Source: Entomohabitans teleogrylli (GTDB lineage: Bacteria; Pseudomonadota; Gammaproteobacteria; Enterobacterales; Enterobacteriaceae). Taken from it: a stretch of DNA of 64,000 bases. The stretch covers positions 51,033 to 115,032 of the forward strand of contig NZ_LLXO01000018.1 of NCBI RefSeq assembly GCF_001484765.1, in the 5' to 3' direction. Below the pieces are notes generated by a model. That model had not been told where the DNA came from. It saw nothing but the letters and a program-made list of their open reading frames with translations, and ran no database searches. The translations under genes and the position numbers were made by a program. Below, piece after piece: positions 21,729 to 31,274 of the stretch (its first letter is position 1; every line of letters starts with the position of its first letter).

Positions 21729-21791
21729 AGGTTCCTCGCTTTTTACCGGGCGACGCGTGCGCCAACCCGGCTTACAGGTTCAGCCAGCGTG

Positions 21792-23504
21792 TTATTCCCA
21801 GAAATCCCGCGCCGGATCGAGCACCGGGCGAATAATGCCGCTGCGAATCGTGAAGTCGCCGAACCCTTCATCAGCATCGCGCTCCTGCGCCCAGCGCCCC
21901 ACCAGTTCATCAATGACATCAAGAATTTCAGACTCGGTGATATTTTCCCGGTACATCCGCGGAATACGGGTGCCGATACGGTTACCGCCAATATGCAGGT
22001 TATAGCGCCCCGGCGCTTTACCGACCAGGCCGATTTCCGCCAGCATCGCCCGGCCGCAGCCATTCGGGCAGCCGGTGACACGCAGCACGATATGCTCGTC
22101 GCCAACGCCATGTTTGCCCATAATGGCCTCTACCTTATCAACGAACGACGGCAGAAAACGTTCCGCTTCCGCCATCGCCAGCGGGCAGGTGGGGAATGAC
22201 ACGCAGGCCATGGAGTTCTCGCGCTGGGGTTTTACCGCATCCATCAGACCGTGGGCGCGAGCCAGCTTCTCAATTTTCGCTTTCTGGCTTTCCGGTACCC
22301 CGGCGACGATCAGATTCTGATTCGCGGTAAGGCGGAAATCCCCTTTGTGAATCTTCGCAATCTCCAGCAGACCGGTCTTCAGGGTACGCCCCGGGTAATC
22401 CAGAATGCGTCCGTTTTCAATAAACAGCGTCAGGTGCCACTTATCGTCCACCCCTTTCACCCAGCCAATGCGGTCGCCGCGGCCGGTAAACTCATACGGG
22501 CGAATCGGTTCGAAGGTAATCCCGGCGCGCCGCTCCACTTCCGCCTTAAAGACGTCGACCCCAACCCGTTCCAGGGTGTATTTAGTTTTGGCGTTCTTAC
22601 GATCGGTGCGGTTACCCCAGTCGCGCTGGGTGGTAACCACCGCTTCGGCGACCGCCAGGGTATGCTCCAGTGGAATAAAGCCGAATTCACTGGCGGTACG
22701 GGCATAGGTTTTTTTATTGCCGTGTTCGACAGACAGCCCGCCGCCGACCAGCAGATTAAAGCCCACCAGTCGGCCATTTTCGGCAATCGCCACAAAGTTC
22801 ATGTCATTAGCGTGCAGGTCGACATCATTCTGCGGCGGGATCACCACCGTGGTTTTGAATTTACGCGGCAGATAGGTCGCCCCGAGGATCGGCTCCTCAT
22901 CGGTGGTGGCGACTTTTTTCTGATCGAGCCAGATTTCCGCATAAGCGCGGGTACGCGGCAACAAATGCTCAGAAAGCTTCTTCGCCCACTCGTAGGCTTC
23001 GACGTGCAACTGCGACTCCACCGGATTGGAGGTACACAGCACATTACGGTTGACGTCGTTGGCGGTCGCCAGCGCGTCCAGCCCCACTTCGTGCAGCATC
23101 TGGTGGGCCGGCTTGACGTTCTTTTTCAGAATACCGTGAAACTGAAATGTCTGGCGGTTGGTCAGACGAATGCTGCCATACAGCGTATTGTCCGCCGCAA
23201 ATTTATCAATAGCCTGCCACTGCTTCGTGGTAATCACCCCGCCTGGCAGCCGGCAGCGCAGCATCATGGCCTGGCGCGGCTCCAGTTTCTGGGCGGCGCG
23301 CTCGGCGCGAATATCGCGGTCGTCCTGCTGATACATGCCGTGAAAGCGGATCAACAGGAAATTGTCGCCATTAAAGCCGCCGGTTAATCCGTCGTTTAAA
23401 TCTTCGGCGATAGTGCCACGCAGAAAGTTGCTTTGCCCTTTCATGCGCTCCGCATCGGCCAGTTTACCTTCGACCACCAGCGGCCCCGGGTGTTTTTCGC
23501 TCAT
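21792..23504 (-). CDS. cysI: Sulfite reductase hemoprotein (beta) subunit
   Basis: Reduces sulfite to sulfide with six electrons from CysJ. 570 residues. The siroheme/4Fe-4S cysteines are in [17 protein letters not shown] and [12 protein letters not shown] (about 430-485); the conserved [12 protein letters not shown] and [19 protein letters not shown] blocks are also present. The start overlaps the cysJ stop by one base. Confidence 0.97.
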   Translation of the reverse strand: MSEKHPGPLVVEGKLADAERMKGQSNFLRGTIAEDLNDGLTGGFNGDNFLLIRFHGMYQQDDRDIRAERAAQKLEPRQAMMLRCRLPGGVITTKQWQAIDKFAADNTLYGSIRLTNRQTFQFHGILKKNVKPAHQMLHEVGLDALATANDVNRNVLCTSNPVESQLHVEAYEWAKKLSEHLLPRTRAYAEIWLDQKKVATTDEEPILGATYLPRKFKTTVVIPPQNDVDLHANDMNFVAIAENGRLVGFNLLVGGGLSVEHGNKKTYARTASEFGFIPLEHTLAVAEAVVTTQRDWGNRTDRKNAKTKYTLERVGVDVFKAEVERRAGITFEPIRPYEFTGRGDRIGWVKGVDDKWHLTLFIENGRILDYPGRTLKTGLLEIAKIHKGDFRLTANQNLIVAGVPESQKAKIEKLARAHGLMDAVKPQRENSMACVSFPTCPLAMAEAERFLPSFVDKVEAIMGKHGVGDEHIVLRVTGCPNGCGRAMLAEIGLVGKAPGRYNLHIGGNRIGTRIPRMYRENITESEILDVIDELVGRWAQERDADEGFGDFTIRSGIIRPVLDPARDFWE

Positions 23505-25300
23505 TAGTAGACATCTCGCTGATAACGGCGCTCAACGCGCAGCTCACTTAAAAATTCGTCCGCCGCTTCGGCATCCATCGCACCGTATTCGGCAATCACG
23601 TCCAGTAAAGCCTGTTCGACATCCTTCGCCATGCGGTTGGCGTCGCCACAGACATAAATGTGGGCGCCATCATTAATCCAGCGCCATAATTCGGCTCCCT
23701 GCTCGCGCAGTTTGTCCTGTACATAAATTTTTTCTTTTTGATCCCGCGACCAGGCCAGATCGATCCGGTTCAGGATCCCGTCTTTGACATAACGCTGCCA
23801 TTCGACCTGGTAGAGGAAATCTTCGACAAAGTGCGGGTTGCCAAAGAACAGCCAGTTTTTGCCCGGCGCGTCGTCCGCCGCCCGCTGCTGCATAAAGGCG
23901 CGGAACGGCGCAATACCGGTCCCCGGCCCAATCATAATTACCGGCGTCTGCGGGTTGGCCGGCAGGCGGAAGTTGTCGTTATGCTCAATAAAGACGCGTA
24001 CTTCTCCCTCTTCTTCGACGCGTTCGGCGAGGAAACTGGAAGCCCCACCGGCGCGCGGACGGCCTTCAATGTCATAGCGCACCACGCCGACGGTGATGTG
24101 AACCTCGCTGTCCACTTCCGCCTGCGATGAGGCGATTGAGTACAGGCGCGGCGTCAGCGGGCGCAGCAGCGCGATTAACGCATCGGCATCCAGTTGCGCC
24201 GGAGAAAAACGCACCATATCGACAATCGGCGTGGTCGCCGCATAGTGCTGAAGCTGTGCTTTATCCCCAATCAGCGGCAACAGGGATTCGCTGCGCGTCA
24301 GGGTGGCGTAATTTTCCACTATGTTTGCCGTATTCACGGTCAGCTCAAAGTGCCACTCCAGCGCTTCCGCCAGCGGCAGCGTTTTACCGTCGACGGTGAC
24401 GGGTTCATCGCCTTTCAACCACAGCAGCTCCACCAGCTCTTTCACCAGCGCCGGATCGTTCTGATACCAGACCCCCAGCGCGTCGCCAGGCTGGTAGCGC
24501 AGGCCGGAATCCCCGAGGTCAATTTCAATATGACGCACATCTTTTTGTGAACCGCGCCCGGTGATTTTCTGATTCACCGACAGCGACGCGCTCAGCGGCG
24601 CTTCTTTACTGTAAGGGCTGGAATGTACCTCATTCACCGCGCCGCTTGCGGCGGCAACGGCCTGAGCCGGCGCCGCTGGCGCCCGGGATTTCAGTACCTC
24701 GACCACCCGCTCGCGCCACGCCTGCGCGGCGGCCTGGAATTCCACATCCGAATCCACGCGATCCAACAGACGTTCGCCCCCCAGTTCCGCCAGCCTGGAA
24801 TCGAAATCCTTACCGGACTGGCAGAAAAATTCGTAGGAGGTATCACCGAGGCCAAAGACCGCAAAAGCAGTATTGTTCAGTTGAGGCGCTTTTTTCGAAA
24901 ATAAGAACTTATGCAGCGCCACCGCCTCTTCCGGCGGCTCCCCTTCCCCCTGAGTGGAGGTCACGACAATCAGCAATTTTTCAGCGGCGATTTGTTTGAA
25001 TTTATAGTCGCCGGCGTTGACCAGTGTCACGTTGAGCTGTGCCGCCAGCAGGTCATCACGCAGAGCCTCCGCTACGCGGCGCGCATTACCGGTCTGCGAG
25101 GCGGAAATCAGCGTAATGCCCGGCATTTCCGCTGCCGGAGCCGCGGCGACCACGCCCGGCTGCTGATTCAGCACGCCCCAGAAATAGCCAGAAACCCACG
25201 CCAGTTGCGTGGGGGAAAGATCGGTAGTCGCCGTCTGGAGGCGCGCCAGTTGCTCCGGGCTGAGCGGAAGCAACGCGGAAGGTGGGGCCTGTGTGGTCAT
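23504..25300 (-). CDS. cysJ: Sulfite reductase flavoprotein (alpha) subunit
   Basis: Passes electrons from NADPH through FAD and FMN to CysI. 598 residues. N-terminal flavodoxin domain (about 60-205; [27 protein letters not shown]); FAD domain (about 235-450; [12 protein letters not shown]); C-terminal NADPH domain ([17 protein letters not shown] and [14 protein letters not shown]). First gene of cysJIH; the upstream AT-rich region is the expected CysB control region. Confidence 0.97.
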   Translation of the reverse strand: MTTQAPPSALLPLSPEQLARLQTATTDLSPTQLAWVSGYFWGVLNQQPGVVAAAPAAEMPGITLISASQTGNARRVAEALRDDLLAAQLNVTLVNAGDYKFKQIAAEKLLIVVTSTQGEGEPPEEAVALHKFLFSKKAPQLNNTAFAVFGLGDTSYEFFCQSGKDFDSRLAELGGERLLDRVDSDVEFQAAAQAWRERVVEVLKSRAPAAPAQAVAAASGAVNEVHSSPYSKEAPLSASLSVNQKITGRGSQKDVRHIEIDLGDSGLRYQPGDALGVWYQNDPALVKELVELLWLKGDEPVTVDGKTLPLAEALEWHFELTVNTANIVENYATLTRSESLLPLIGDKAQLQHYAATTPIVDMVRFSPAQLDADALIALLRPLTPRLYSIASSQAEVDSEVHITVGVVRYDIEGRPRAGGASSFLAERVEEEGEVRVFIEHNDNFRLPANPQTPVIMIGPGTGIAPFRAFMQQRAADDAPGKNWLFFGNPHFVEDFLYQVEWQRYVKDGILNRIDLAWSRDQKEKIYVQDKLREQGAELWRWINDGAHIYVCGDANRMAKDVEQALLDVIAEYGAMDAEAADEFLSELRVERRYQRDVY

Positions 25301-25694
25301 GGGTCGTTATATTCCAGTATCAGAAACTCGTCATCGTTGAGACAGCATGTGGGCTGACCCCAACGCACCCCGGTAAGAGCCCGGGACTCGTTGCGCTACT
25401 AACCTGCAACCTGAACGATTTTGAGCAAAAATAAAGATTAAAGGTAAGGTTAATGGTACGAAGAATAACAATTAAAGACGCGATAGAAATAATAAATAAC
25501 CAAATGCACTAACCGCTTTTTTCTATAATAACTAGCGTCAAAAATGGTTAATTAACCTTTTGATTTATCACAAAAAAATAACCCTCCGCGGGACAGCTTT
25601 CCTGACGCCGGCGGCCATGCACCTTTTAGTTAATGCGAAAAAAGGCGCTTTCCGGTACCATGCAGCGGTTTTTTGCCCGTACCGGAATACCAGA
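25301..25694. promoter_or_regulatory. Divergent region cysJIH / queD
   Basis: 394 bp, strongly AT-rich in its middle. On the minus strand the stretch with TTGGTTATTTATTATTTC (about 25505-25487) resembles the CysB-bound region of E. coli cysJ. A perfect 12-bp palindrome GGTTAATTAACC lies at 25546-25557. No riboswitch or small gene recognised. queD has only a weak ribosome site (GGAATACCAG). Confidence 0.45.
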
Positions 25695-26057
25695 ATGCCA
25701 ACCACATTATTTAAAGATTTTACATTTGAAGCCGCCCACCGTCTGCCGCACGTACCGCAGGGCCATAAATGCGGGCGCCTGCACGGGCATTCTTTCATGG
25801 TGCGTCTGGAAATTACCGGCGAGGTCGATCCGCATACTGGCTGGATCATGGATTTCGCCGTGCTGAAAGCGGCATTCAAACCTCTCTACGACCGGCTCGA
25901 TCACTATTACCTGAATGATATCCCCGGCCTGGAAAACCCGACCAGCGAAGTGCTGGCCCGCTGGATCTGGCAACAAATGAAACCCGTGGTGCCGCTACTC
26001 AGCGCAGTGATGATCAAAGAGACCTGTACCGCCGGGTGCATATATCGCGGCGAGTAA
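25695..26057 (+). CDS. queD: 6-carboxy-5,6,7,8-tetrahydropterin synthase QueD
   Basis: Converts 7,8-dihydroneopterin triphosphate to 6-carboxytetrahydropterin in queuosine biosynthesis. 120 residues from the ATG at 25695; earlier in-frame starts would add a 45-residue non-family leader. Zinc ligands: His in EAAHRLPH and the HGH of CGRLHGHSF, with the catalytic Cys just before it; the C-terminus is [14 protein letters not shown] as in E. coli. Pathway partners queE (36.7 kb) and queF (60.6 kb) are also in this window. Confidence 0.96.
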   Translation: MPTTLFKDFTFEAAHRLPHVPQGHKCGRLHGHSFMVRLEITGEVDPHTGWIMDFAVLKAAFKPLYDRLDHYYLNDIPGLENPTSEVLARWIWQQMKPVVPLLSAVMIKETCTAGCIYRGE

Positions 26058-26140
26058 TCTCCACCTTTGCAACAGAGGTCAAATACCCATCAAATTCGCC
26101 ATGTTAGGCTAAAGCGTCCGGGACAATCGAGGAGCGCGCC

Positions 26141-27409
26141 ATGGCGAATGACTTTGATATTATCATCACCGGAGCAGGAATAGCAGGCACTACCTGCGCC
26201 ATTGTGTGTGCCCGCGCCGGGCTGTCGGTACTGCTGATTGAACGCGGCGAACAGCCCGGCAGTAAAAACCTTTCCGGCGGGCGGCTTTACGGCTATGCCC
26301 TGAACGATATTCTTCCCGATTTTGCCGACAGCGCCCCGCTGGAGCGGCCAATTACCCACGAACACCTCTCTTTGCTCACCGCCACCGGCGCAACGACCCT
26401 CAGTTATCAGCAATCCGCCAGCCCCTCCTGGAGTATTCTGCGCGCCCGCTTCGATCCCTGGTATGCCGCACAGGCGCAGGCGGCTGGCGCCGAATGCCTG
26501 TTCGGCGCCACCGTGGACGCCTTACAGCGCGAAAATGGCCGTATTGTCGGCGTCCACTGTGAAGGCGAACTCCTGCGCTGCCGCTTCGTCGTGCTGGCCG
26601 AAGGCGCCAACAGTCTGCTGGCGGAACAGAGCGGACTGGTGGAAAAACCGCCGCTGAACACCATGGCGCTGGGTATTAAAGAGACGCTGGCGCTGGATCC
26701 GGCGTTGCTGGAAGCGCGCTTTCATCTGGAGGAGAACCACGGCGCCGCCTGGCTATTCAGCGGCAATCTGTGCGGCGATCGACCTGCGGGCGGTTTTCTC
26801 TACACCAACCGCCAGTCGCTGTCGCTGGGTATTGTCGCGCCGCTCTCTTCGCTGCGCGATGGTCCCGACGCTGCTTCAGCACTGCTGAGTCAATTCAAGG
26901 ATCATCCCACGCTGCGTCCTTTGCTACGCGGAGCGGAAACCCTGGAATATGGCGCGCATCTGGTGCCGGAGGGCGGTTTACACAGCATGCCGCTCCAGCG
27001 CGCCGGTTCCGGATGGCTGCTGGTGGGCGATGCTCTGCGCACCTGTATCAATACCGGAGTTACGGTACGCGGTATGGATATGGCCATTCTTAGCGGTAAG
27101 GCCGCCGCGCAAACCCTGATTGCCGCGCTGCAGGAGCCCGAACAACCGCTACACGCGCTGTATGATAAGCAGCTCCAGCGCAGCCTGCTGTGGCAGCATC
27201 TACAGCGCTATCAGCATGTCCCGGAACTATTGCGCAGCAACGACTGGTATCAGGCATGGCCGGCGCTTTGCCAGGCTGTCCTGGCCGATATCAGCCGCGT
27301 CGACGCGCAGCTCAACCCGCCGCTGTGGCGCACCCTGCTACATCATGCGCGCCTGTTTGGTCCGCGCCGTCTGAGCGCCGACATCATACGGAGTCTGCGA
27401 TGTCTGTAA
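26141..27409 (+). CDS. ygcN: FAD-dependent ETF-quinone oxidoreductase-like protein YgcN
   Basis: 422 residues, FixC/ETF-QO-like flavoprotein. The N-terminus has the Rossmann FAD motif IIITGAGIAGTTCAIVCARAG followed by the acidic LIERG; GDALRTCINTGVTVRGMDMA near 300 is the second FAD segment. GAGGAGCG precedes the ATG. It overlaps ygcO, a small ferredoxin-like protein, by 10 bp. In fix systems FixC and FixX pass electrons from ETF (FixAB) to quinone; here the ETF genes ygcQ and ygcR are on the facing strand. Substrate unknown. Confidence 0.9.
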   Translation: MANDFDIIITGAGIAGTTCAIVCARAGLSVLLIERGEQPGSKNLSGGRLYGYALNDILPDFADSAPLERPITHEHLSLLTATGATTLSYQQSASPSWSILRARFDPWYAAQAQAAGAECLFGATVDALQRENGRIVGVHCEGELLRCRFVVLAEGANSLLAEQSGLVEKPPLNTMALGIKETLALDPALLEARFHLEENHGAAWLFSGNLCGDRPAGGFLYTNRQSLSLGIVAPLSSLRDGPDAASALLSQFKDHPTLRPLLRGAETLEYGAHLVPEGGLHSMPLQRAGSGWLLVGDALRTCINTGVTVRGMDMAILSGKAAAQTLIAALQEPEQPLHALYDKQLQRSLLWQHLQRYQHVPELLRSNDWYQAWPALCQAVLADISRVDAQLNPPLWRTLLHHARLFGPRRLSADIIRSLRCL

Positions 27410-27669
27410 ACGAAAGCCTGGCGCGTAACCGCTATCATCCCGCCGCCAGCTCACATATTGCGCTGCTGGACGTCGATGAGCAGCAACAGGCATTGCTAGA
27501 AAAAATTTGCCCGGCGGGCCTGTTTCAGCGCGATGCCAGTCATCGGCTGGCGTTCAATTATCATGGTTGTCTTGAGTGCGGCTGTTGCCGGTTAATCGTC
27601 GGCGATAGCGCGCTCAGGGAATGGCGCTATCCGCCATCCGGCTGCGGGATTACGCTGCGTTTTGGTTAA
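27400..27669 (+). CDS. ygcO: FixX-like ferredoxin YgcO
   Basis: 89 residues. The cysteine cluster C57-L-E-C60-G-C62-C63, with Cys37 upstream in KICPAG, is the FixX pattern for an iron-sulfur cluster. The ATG at 27400 lies inside the end of ygcN (10-bp overlap), so translation is coupled. It probably carries electrons with YgcN. Confidence 0.88.
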   Translation: MSVNESLARNRYHPAASSHIALLDVDEQQQALLEKICPAGLFQRDASHRLAFNYHGCLECGCCRLIVGDSALREWRYPPSGCGITLRFG

Positions 27670-27689
27670 TAGATAAAAAGGATGTCTGT

Positions 27690-28268
27690 GTGCCCCTACT
27701 TCACCTGCTTAGACAAAATCCGGTTATTGCTGCGGTTAAAGATAGCGCCAGCCTGCAGCTTGCCGTCGCTTCCGACTGCCAGTTTATTTCTGTGCTGTAC
27801 GGCAATATCTGTACTATCAGCGGCATTGTGCAAAAGATCAAACAGGCCGGAAAGTACGCATTTGTCCATGTCGACCTACTGGAAGGCGCTTCGAATAAAG
27901 AAGTGGTGATCCAGTTTCTGAAGCTGGTCACCCAGGCTGACGGTATCATCAGCACCAAAGCGGCGATGCTGAAGGCCGCCCGGGCGGAAGGTTATTTCTG
28001 TATCCACCGTATGTTTATCGTTGACTCGATTTCCTTTCACAATATAGAGAAGCAGGTGGCGCAGTCTAACGCCGACTGCATTGAGATCCTGCCGGGATGT
28101 ATGCCCAAGGTGCTTGGCTGGGTGACCGGTAAAGTGCGCCAGCCGCTAATTGCCGGAGGGCTGGTGTGTGATGAGGAAGATGCCCGCAACGCCATCGCCG
28201 CCGGGGTCGCGGCGCTGTCTACCACCAATACAGAGGTCTGGAAACTGGCAAAAGCGCTTAACAACTGA
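27690..28268 (+). CDS. ygcP: GlpP-family antiterminator YgcP
   Basis: 192 residues from a GTG at 27690 with AAAGGA upstream; this gives the VPLLHLLRQNPVIAAVK start that matches E. coli YgcP. The family (GlpP, glycerol-3-phosphate-responsive antiterminator) is a TIM-barrel-like protein that in Bacillus binds leader RNA and prevents termination. Conserved blocks seen: VHVDLLEGASNKEVV, ADGIISTKAAMLKAAR, IEILPGCMPKVLGW and PLIAGGLVCDEEDARNAI, the last being phosphate-binding-barrel-like. It is the third gene of ygcNOP and converges on ygcQ with an 11-bp overlap. I infer that it acts on the twin leaders at 33.6-33.9 kb. Confidence 0.9.
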   Translation: MPLLHLLRQNPVIAAVKDSASLQLAVASDCQFISVLYGNICTISGIVQKIKQAGKYAFVHVDLLEGASNKEVVIQFLKLVTQADGIISTKAAMLKAARAEGYFCIHRMFIVDSISFHNIEKQVAQSNADCIEILPGCMPKVLGWVTGKVRQPLIAGGLVCDEEDARNAIAAGVAALSTTNTEVWKLAKALNN

Positions 28269-29112
28269 GCGCCTGCAGGCAGCAGGCGGCCAGGGTCTCA
28301 AGCGCTTCCCCGGCATCCCCTACGATACCGACATCCGCCATAGTAAAGACCGGCGCGTCGGGGTCACGATTGATGGCGACAATAAAGTCGCTGCCGGCAA
28401 TTCCCGCCATAAACGCCGATGCGCCGGATGCCCCGGCGACAATGCATAACGACGGAGCAACTTTCTGACCGGAGATCCCCAGCATACGCTGCGCGTCGCA
28501 GCCGCCGGCCATGATCCGCTGGCGGGAATAGCCCTCCTGCGCACCCAGCGCCGCGGCCAGCCTGGCGGTATCCACGCCGACAGTCCCGTGACCGCAGGCC
28601 AGTACCCGCTGCGCCGTTTCCAGCGGATGCCGGGAAAACGCCGCAGATTGCGGTGCTGAGAGAGTGGCGCGTAGCGGCTGTGGGGTCAGCGTTCGTTCGG
28701 CGCCTGTCAGCGCAATGCGTGCCGCCCGACGCGGCCCACCTCCGGCCAGCGACAGACACAGCGGCGCCCCCTGGGGTTGAAATGTCGCCACCAGCCCGTT
28801 GCCATACACAGCCTTCGATACCGTACCTTCCGCGGCGCTGTAAGCGCTTGCCTGGCACAGGGCGCAGCCCTGCAAACGCCAGGCAAGCCGCGTCGCCAGT
28901 TCATCCCCGCCGTGGCTGCCTGCAAACAGCAACATCTCCACCGGCGCCTGATGAAAAGCGGACTCCAGCGGCGCCAGCAGTTGTTCCGCCAGAACATACT
29001 CGCCATCTACCCGCCAGTAGCTCAGTGTGGCAGTGGTTAAGTCGTTGTCCTCCACAAAGGCCAGCAGCGTGTCAATATCGGCAGGTTGTAGTAACACCAG
29101 CGCAATATTCAT
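28258..29112 (-). CDS. ygcQ: Electron transfer flavoprotein alpha-like subunit YgcQ
   Basis: 284 residues from the ATG at 29110-29112, which overlaps the ygcR stop by 4 bp. The C-terminal FAD-binding domain of ETF-alpha is visible: LCIVAGASGASAFMAGIAGSDFIVAINRDPDAP, ending with VGIVGDAGEALETLAACCL. With YgcR it should form an ETF heterodimer. Its 3' end overlaps ygcP by 11 bp in convergent orientation. Confidence 0.9.
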   Translation of the reverse strand: MNIALVLLQPADIDTLLAFVEDNDLTTATLSYWRVDGEYVLAEQLLAPLESAFHQAPVEMLLFAGSHGGDELATRLAWRLQGCALCQASAYSAAEGTVSKAVYGNGLVATFQPQGAPLCLSLAGGGPRRAARIALTGAERTLTPQPLRATLSAPQSAAFSRHPLETAQRVLACGHGTVGVDTARLAAALGAQEGYSRQRIMAGGCDAQRMLGISGQKVAPSLCIVAGASGASAFMAGIAGSDFIVAINRDPDAPVFTMADVGIVGDAGEALETLAACCLQALSC

Positions 29113-29888
29113 CGCATCATCCTCTGCGCCAGATATTCCCGCCACAGCCGGTGGGCTTTTTCCCGGGTATCGCCAGCCTCAATCATCAGCCCGGGTCGCC
29201 GTGCGACATGGCGCGCCAGCGCCTGGCACTGTAGCGGCGACGTTATCAGCGCGCTGTTTTCAATCAGTTCAATATCAGCCTGCGCCGCGGCCAGACGCGC
29301 ACGAATTCCCGGTACGCGCAGCGCCATTTGCCCGCGGTTTTGCACCATCAACACTGCCGGTTGCTGTAATCGCCAGCGCTGGCGGTGCGCGTCACTTTCA
29401 CACTGCACCTGAAACGTATCGCCTTCGCAACTCAGCGCCGTTACCTGGGTCAGGCAGGGCCAGCCGAGCATTTCCGCCAGCAACCAGCCGGTCTGGCCAT
29501 TCTGCCCTTCGCTGCTTTGAGTCCCCACCATCACCAGCTCAATACCGCGCCGTGTGATATGGCCGGCAATCAGCCCGGCGACAAAGGCAGGCGTAAAACG
29601 AAGGTCCGCGATACAGTTGATGCGCGTCAGATAGTCAAACCCGAGCGCAGACAGTTGCCGCAGCATGGTAGTCGATCGCTCATCGCCCAGCGTCAGAGCG
29701 CTGAGGTGTAACCCTGGATGGCGATCGCGCGCCTGCAACATCAATTCGGCGGCGCCCTGCTCGTCAGCCCCCATCGTCATCCGCATCAGGGAAGGGTCAG
29801 GGCGCAGGTTTTCACATGCCGCCAGCCAGTCCTGCTGCGCCAGCATCGACAGATCCGGTTCCGCCTTAAACGCCAACAGAATGTTCAT
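29109..29888 (-). CDS. ygcR: Electron transfer flavoprotein beta-like subunit YgcR
   Basis: 259 residues. ETF-beta features: N-terminal MNILLAFKAEPDLSML, a nucleotide-binding-like segment around VMVGTQSSEGQNGQTG (about 120-136) and a C-terminal helical tail. It overlaps ygcS by 23 bp and ygcQ by 4 bp. Works with YgcQ; the electron donor is probably a dehydrogenase of the same operon (YgcU or YgcW), which is inference. Confidence 0.9.
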   Translation of the reverse strand: MNILLAFKAEPDLSMLAQQDWLAACENLRPDPSLMRMTMGADEQGAAELMLQARDRHPGLHLSALTLGDERSTTMLRQLSALGFDYLTRINCIADLRFTPAFVAGLIAGHITRRGIELVMVGTQSSEGQNGQTGWLLAEMLGWPCLTQVTALSCEGDTFQVQCESDAHRQRWRLQQPAVLMVQNRGQMALRVPGIRARLAAAQADIELIENSALITSPLQCQALARHVARRPGLMIEAGDTREKAHRLWREYLAQRMMR

Positions 29889-31221
29889 TCACCTTCCCCC
29901 GTGGCTTTAGCGCGCTGTCCGCCGCCTCCACCAGCGACAAATTGCGGGTTTCCGGCGCCCATAGCAGTGACACCAGCAACCCCGTCAGCAGCACCGCCAC
30001 CAGCGCGAGCAGCGTGATGCGCATCCCCCACGAAACCAGCATCACCGGCAAAAGCCCGGTACTTACCGCCGCGCCCAACCGACTCATCGCCGTCGCAAAA
30101 CCGACGCCAAGCGAGCGAATATCGGTGGGAAAACTTTCTGCCGGCAGGATCCCCACCAGGTTGCTGGCCGCGGAAATCGTCATGCTGAAGAACACGAACA
30201 GCAGTAGAATCGCGGTTGGGTTTTCCGGCGGCGTAAAAGCCAGTACAGTCAGGGTTAGCGCCAACAACAGAAAGCTGCCGATCAGAAAGCGCCGGCGCGA
30301 TAGCAGCCACGTCAGCGCCAGACCAAGTAGTGCGCCAGCCACCAGTAATCCATTGAGAATCAGGCTGGCGGTCAACGCATCCTCCAAACCAATATTTTGC
30401 GCAATGGTCGGCAACCAGGTATAGATAACAAACCATGGTACCACCAGGCAGATAAAAAAGAGGCTATTGAAGGCCGTGCGTCGCCAGTAACGTGCCGAAA
30501 ACAGCGTCCGGATACGACGGGTAGTCACACCGGTGATTTCATCCCCAGGCAGCACGTTGGCGCCAAGAAAATGCCGTACTACCTCGTGCGCTTCGCGGAT
30601 CCGCCCCTGGCGCATTAACCAGCGCGGCGATTCCGGTGTACCGACCCGCATCAGAGTGATCAGCAGCGCCGGCAACGAGGCTGACGCCAGCAGCCAGCGC
30701 CAGGCCTGAGGATCGCTGTCGAGCCACGCGTGCCCGGCGACGCTGGCCAGCACATAGCCTACGGTCCACACCACGCTAAATGACCCCAGCAGCATGCCGC
30801 GATAGCGTTTCGGCGAAAACTCCGCCAGCAGCGTATGTCCCACGGAATAATCACCGCCGAGGCCAAAACCAATTAACACGCGCAGAAAAATAAGCTGTTC
30901 CGGGGAAGTGACAAAAAACTGCAGGAACGATGCCAGAGTAATCAGCAGAAAACTGAAAGTGAAAATGCGCTGACGGCCAATACGATCGGAGAGCCAGCCG
31001 AGGATCAGGCTACCGAGAAACAGCCCGAACAGTGCCGAACCACCAATCAGGCCCTCCTGGATTACGGTCAGTTGCATCTGCGGCTGTAATTGGATCATGG
31101 CATAGCCGATCACCCCAAGTACGTAACCATCGGTAAGGTGAGCACCAAAAGTCAGCCCGGCAATGCGCCAGTGAAATCGGGTAAGCGGTAAATCGTCCAT
31201 ACGTACCGGTGACGCGTTCAT
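29866..31221 (-). CDS. ygcS: MFS transporter YgcS
   Basis: 451 residues, about 12 membrane segments, sugar-porter-like major facilitator. The loop 2-3 motif GWLSDRIGRQRIF and loop 4 LIGFGLGGDYSVGHTLLAEFSPKRYRG are typical of the metabolite:H+ symporter group. It starts 53 bp after ygcU with a hairpin between the two. Likely imports the substrate of the pathway encoded around it; the substrate is unknown. Confidence 0.9.
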   Translation of the reverse strand: MNASPVRMDDLPLTRFHWRIAGLTFGAHLTDGYVLGVIGYAMIQLQPQMQLTVIQEGLIGGSALFGLFLGSLILGWLSDRIGRQRIFTFSFLLITLASFLQFFVTSPEQLIFLRVLIGFGLGGDYSVGHTLLAEFSPKRYRGMLLGSFSVVWTVGYVLASVAGHAWLDSDPQAWRWLLASASLPALLITLMRVGTPESPRWLMRQGRIREAHEVVRHFLGANVLPGDEITGVTTRRIRTLFSARYWRRTAFNSLFFICLVVPWFVIYTWLPTIAQNIGLEDALTASLILNGLLVAGALLGLALTWLLSRRRFLIGSFLLLALTLTVLAFTPPENPTAILLLFVFFSMTISAASNLVGILPAESFPTDIRSLGVGFATAMSRLGAAVSTGLLPVMLVSWGMRITLLALVAVLLTGLLVSLLWAPETRNLSLVEAADSALKPRGKVNEHSVGV

Positions 31222-31242
31222 GGCTTTCCCTTATCAATAACA

Positions 31243-31266
31243 ACGGCCTCCCGGTCGGGAAGCCGT
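31243..31266 (-). terminator. Hairpin between ygcU and ygcS
   Basis: A 10-bp stem with one mismatch and a 4-nt loop (arms ACGGCxTCCC / GGGAxGCCGT) lies in the 53-bp gap. On the minus strand it is followed by TTGTTATTG rather than a solid T-tract, so it may only attenuate transcription into ygcSRQ or stabilise the upstream mRNA end. Confidence 0.4.
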
Positions 31267-31274
31267 CACAGAGG

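Noticed and set aside
25546..25557. GGTTAATTAACC palindrome as an operator
   Set aside because: Perfect but short and AT-rich; no known regulator can be assigned, so it is noted only in the intergenic description.
26058..26140. A third copy of the antiterminator element upstream of ygcN
   Set aside because: The 83-bp gap has no AGAGA-CATGAGAAA-like loop and no terminator with a T-tract.
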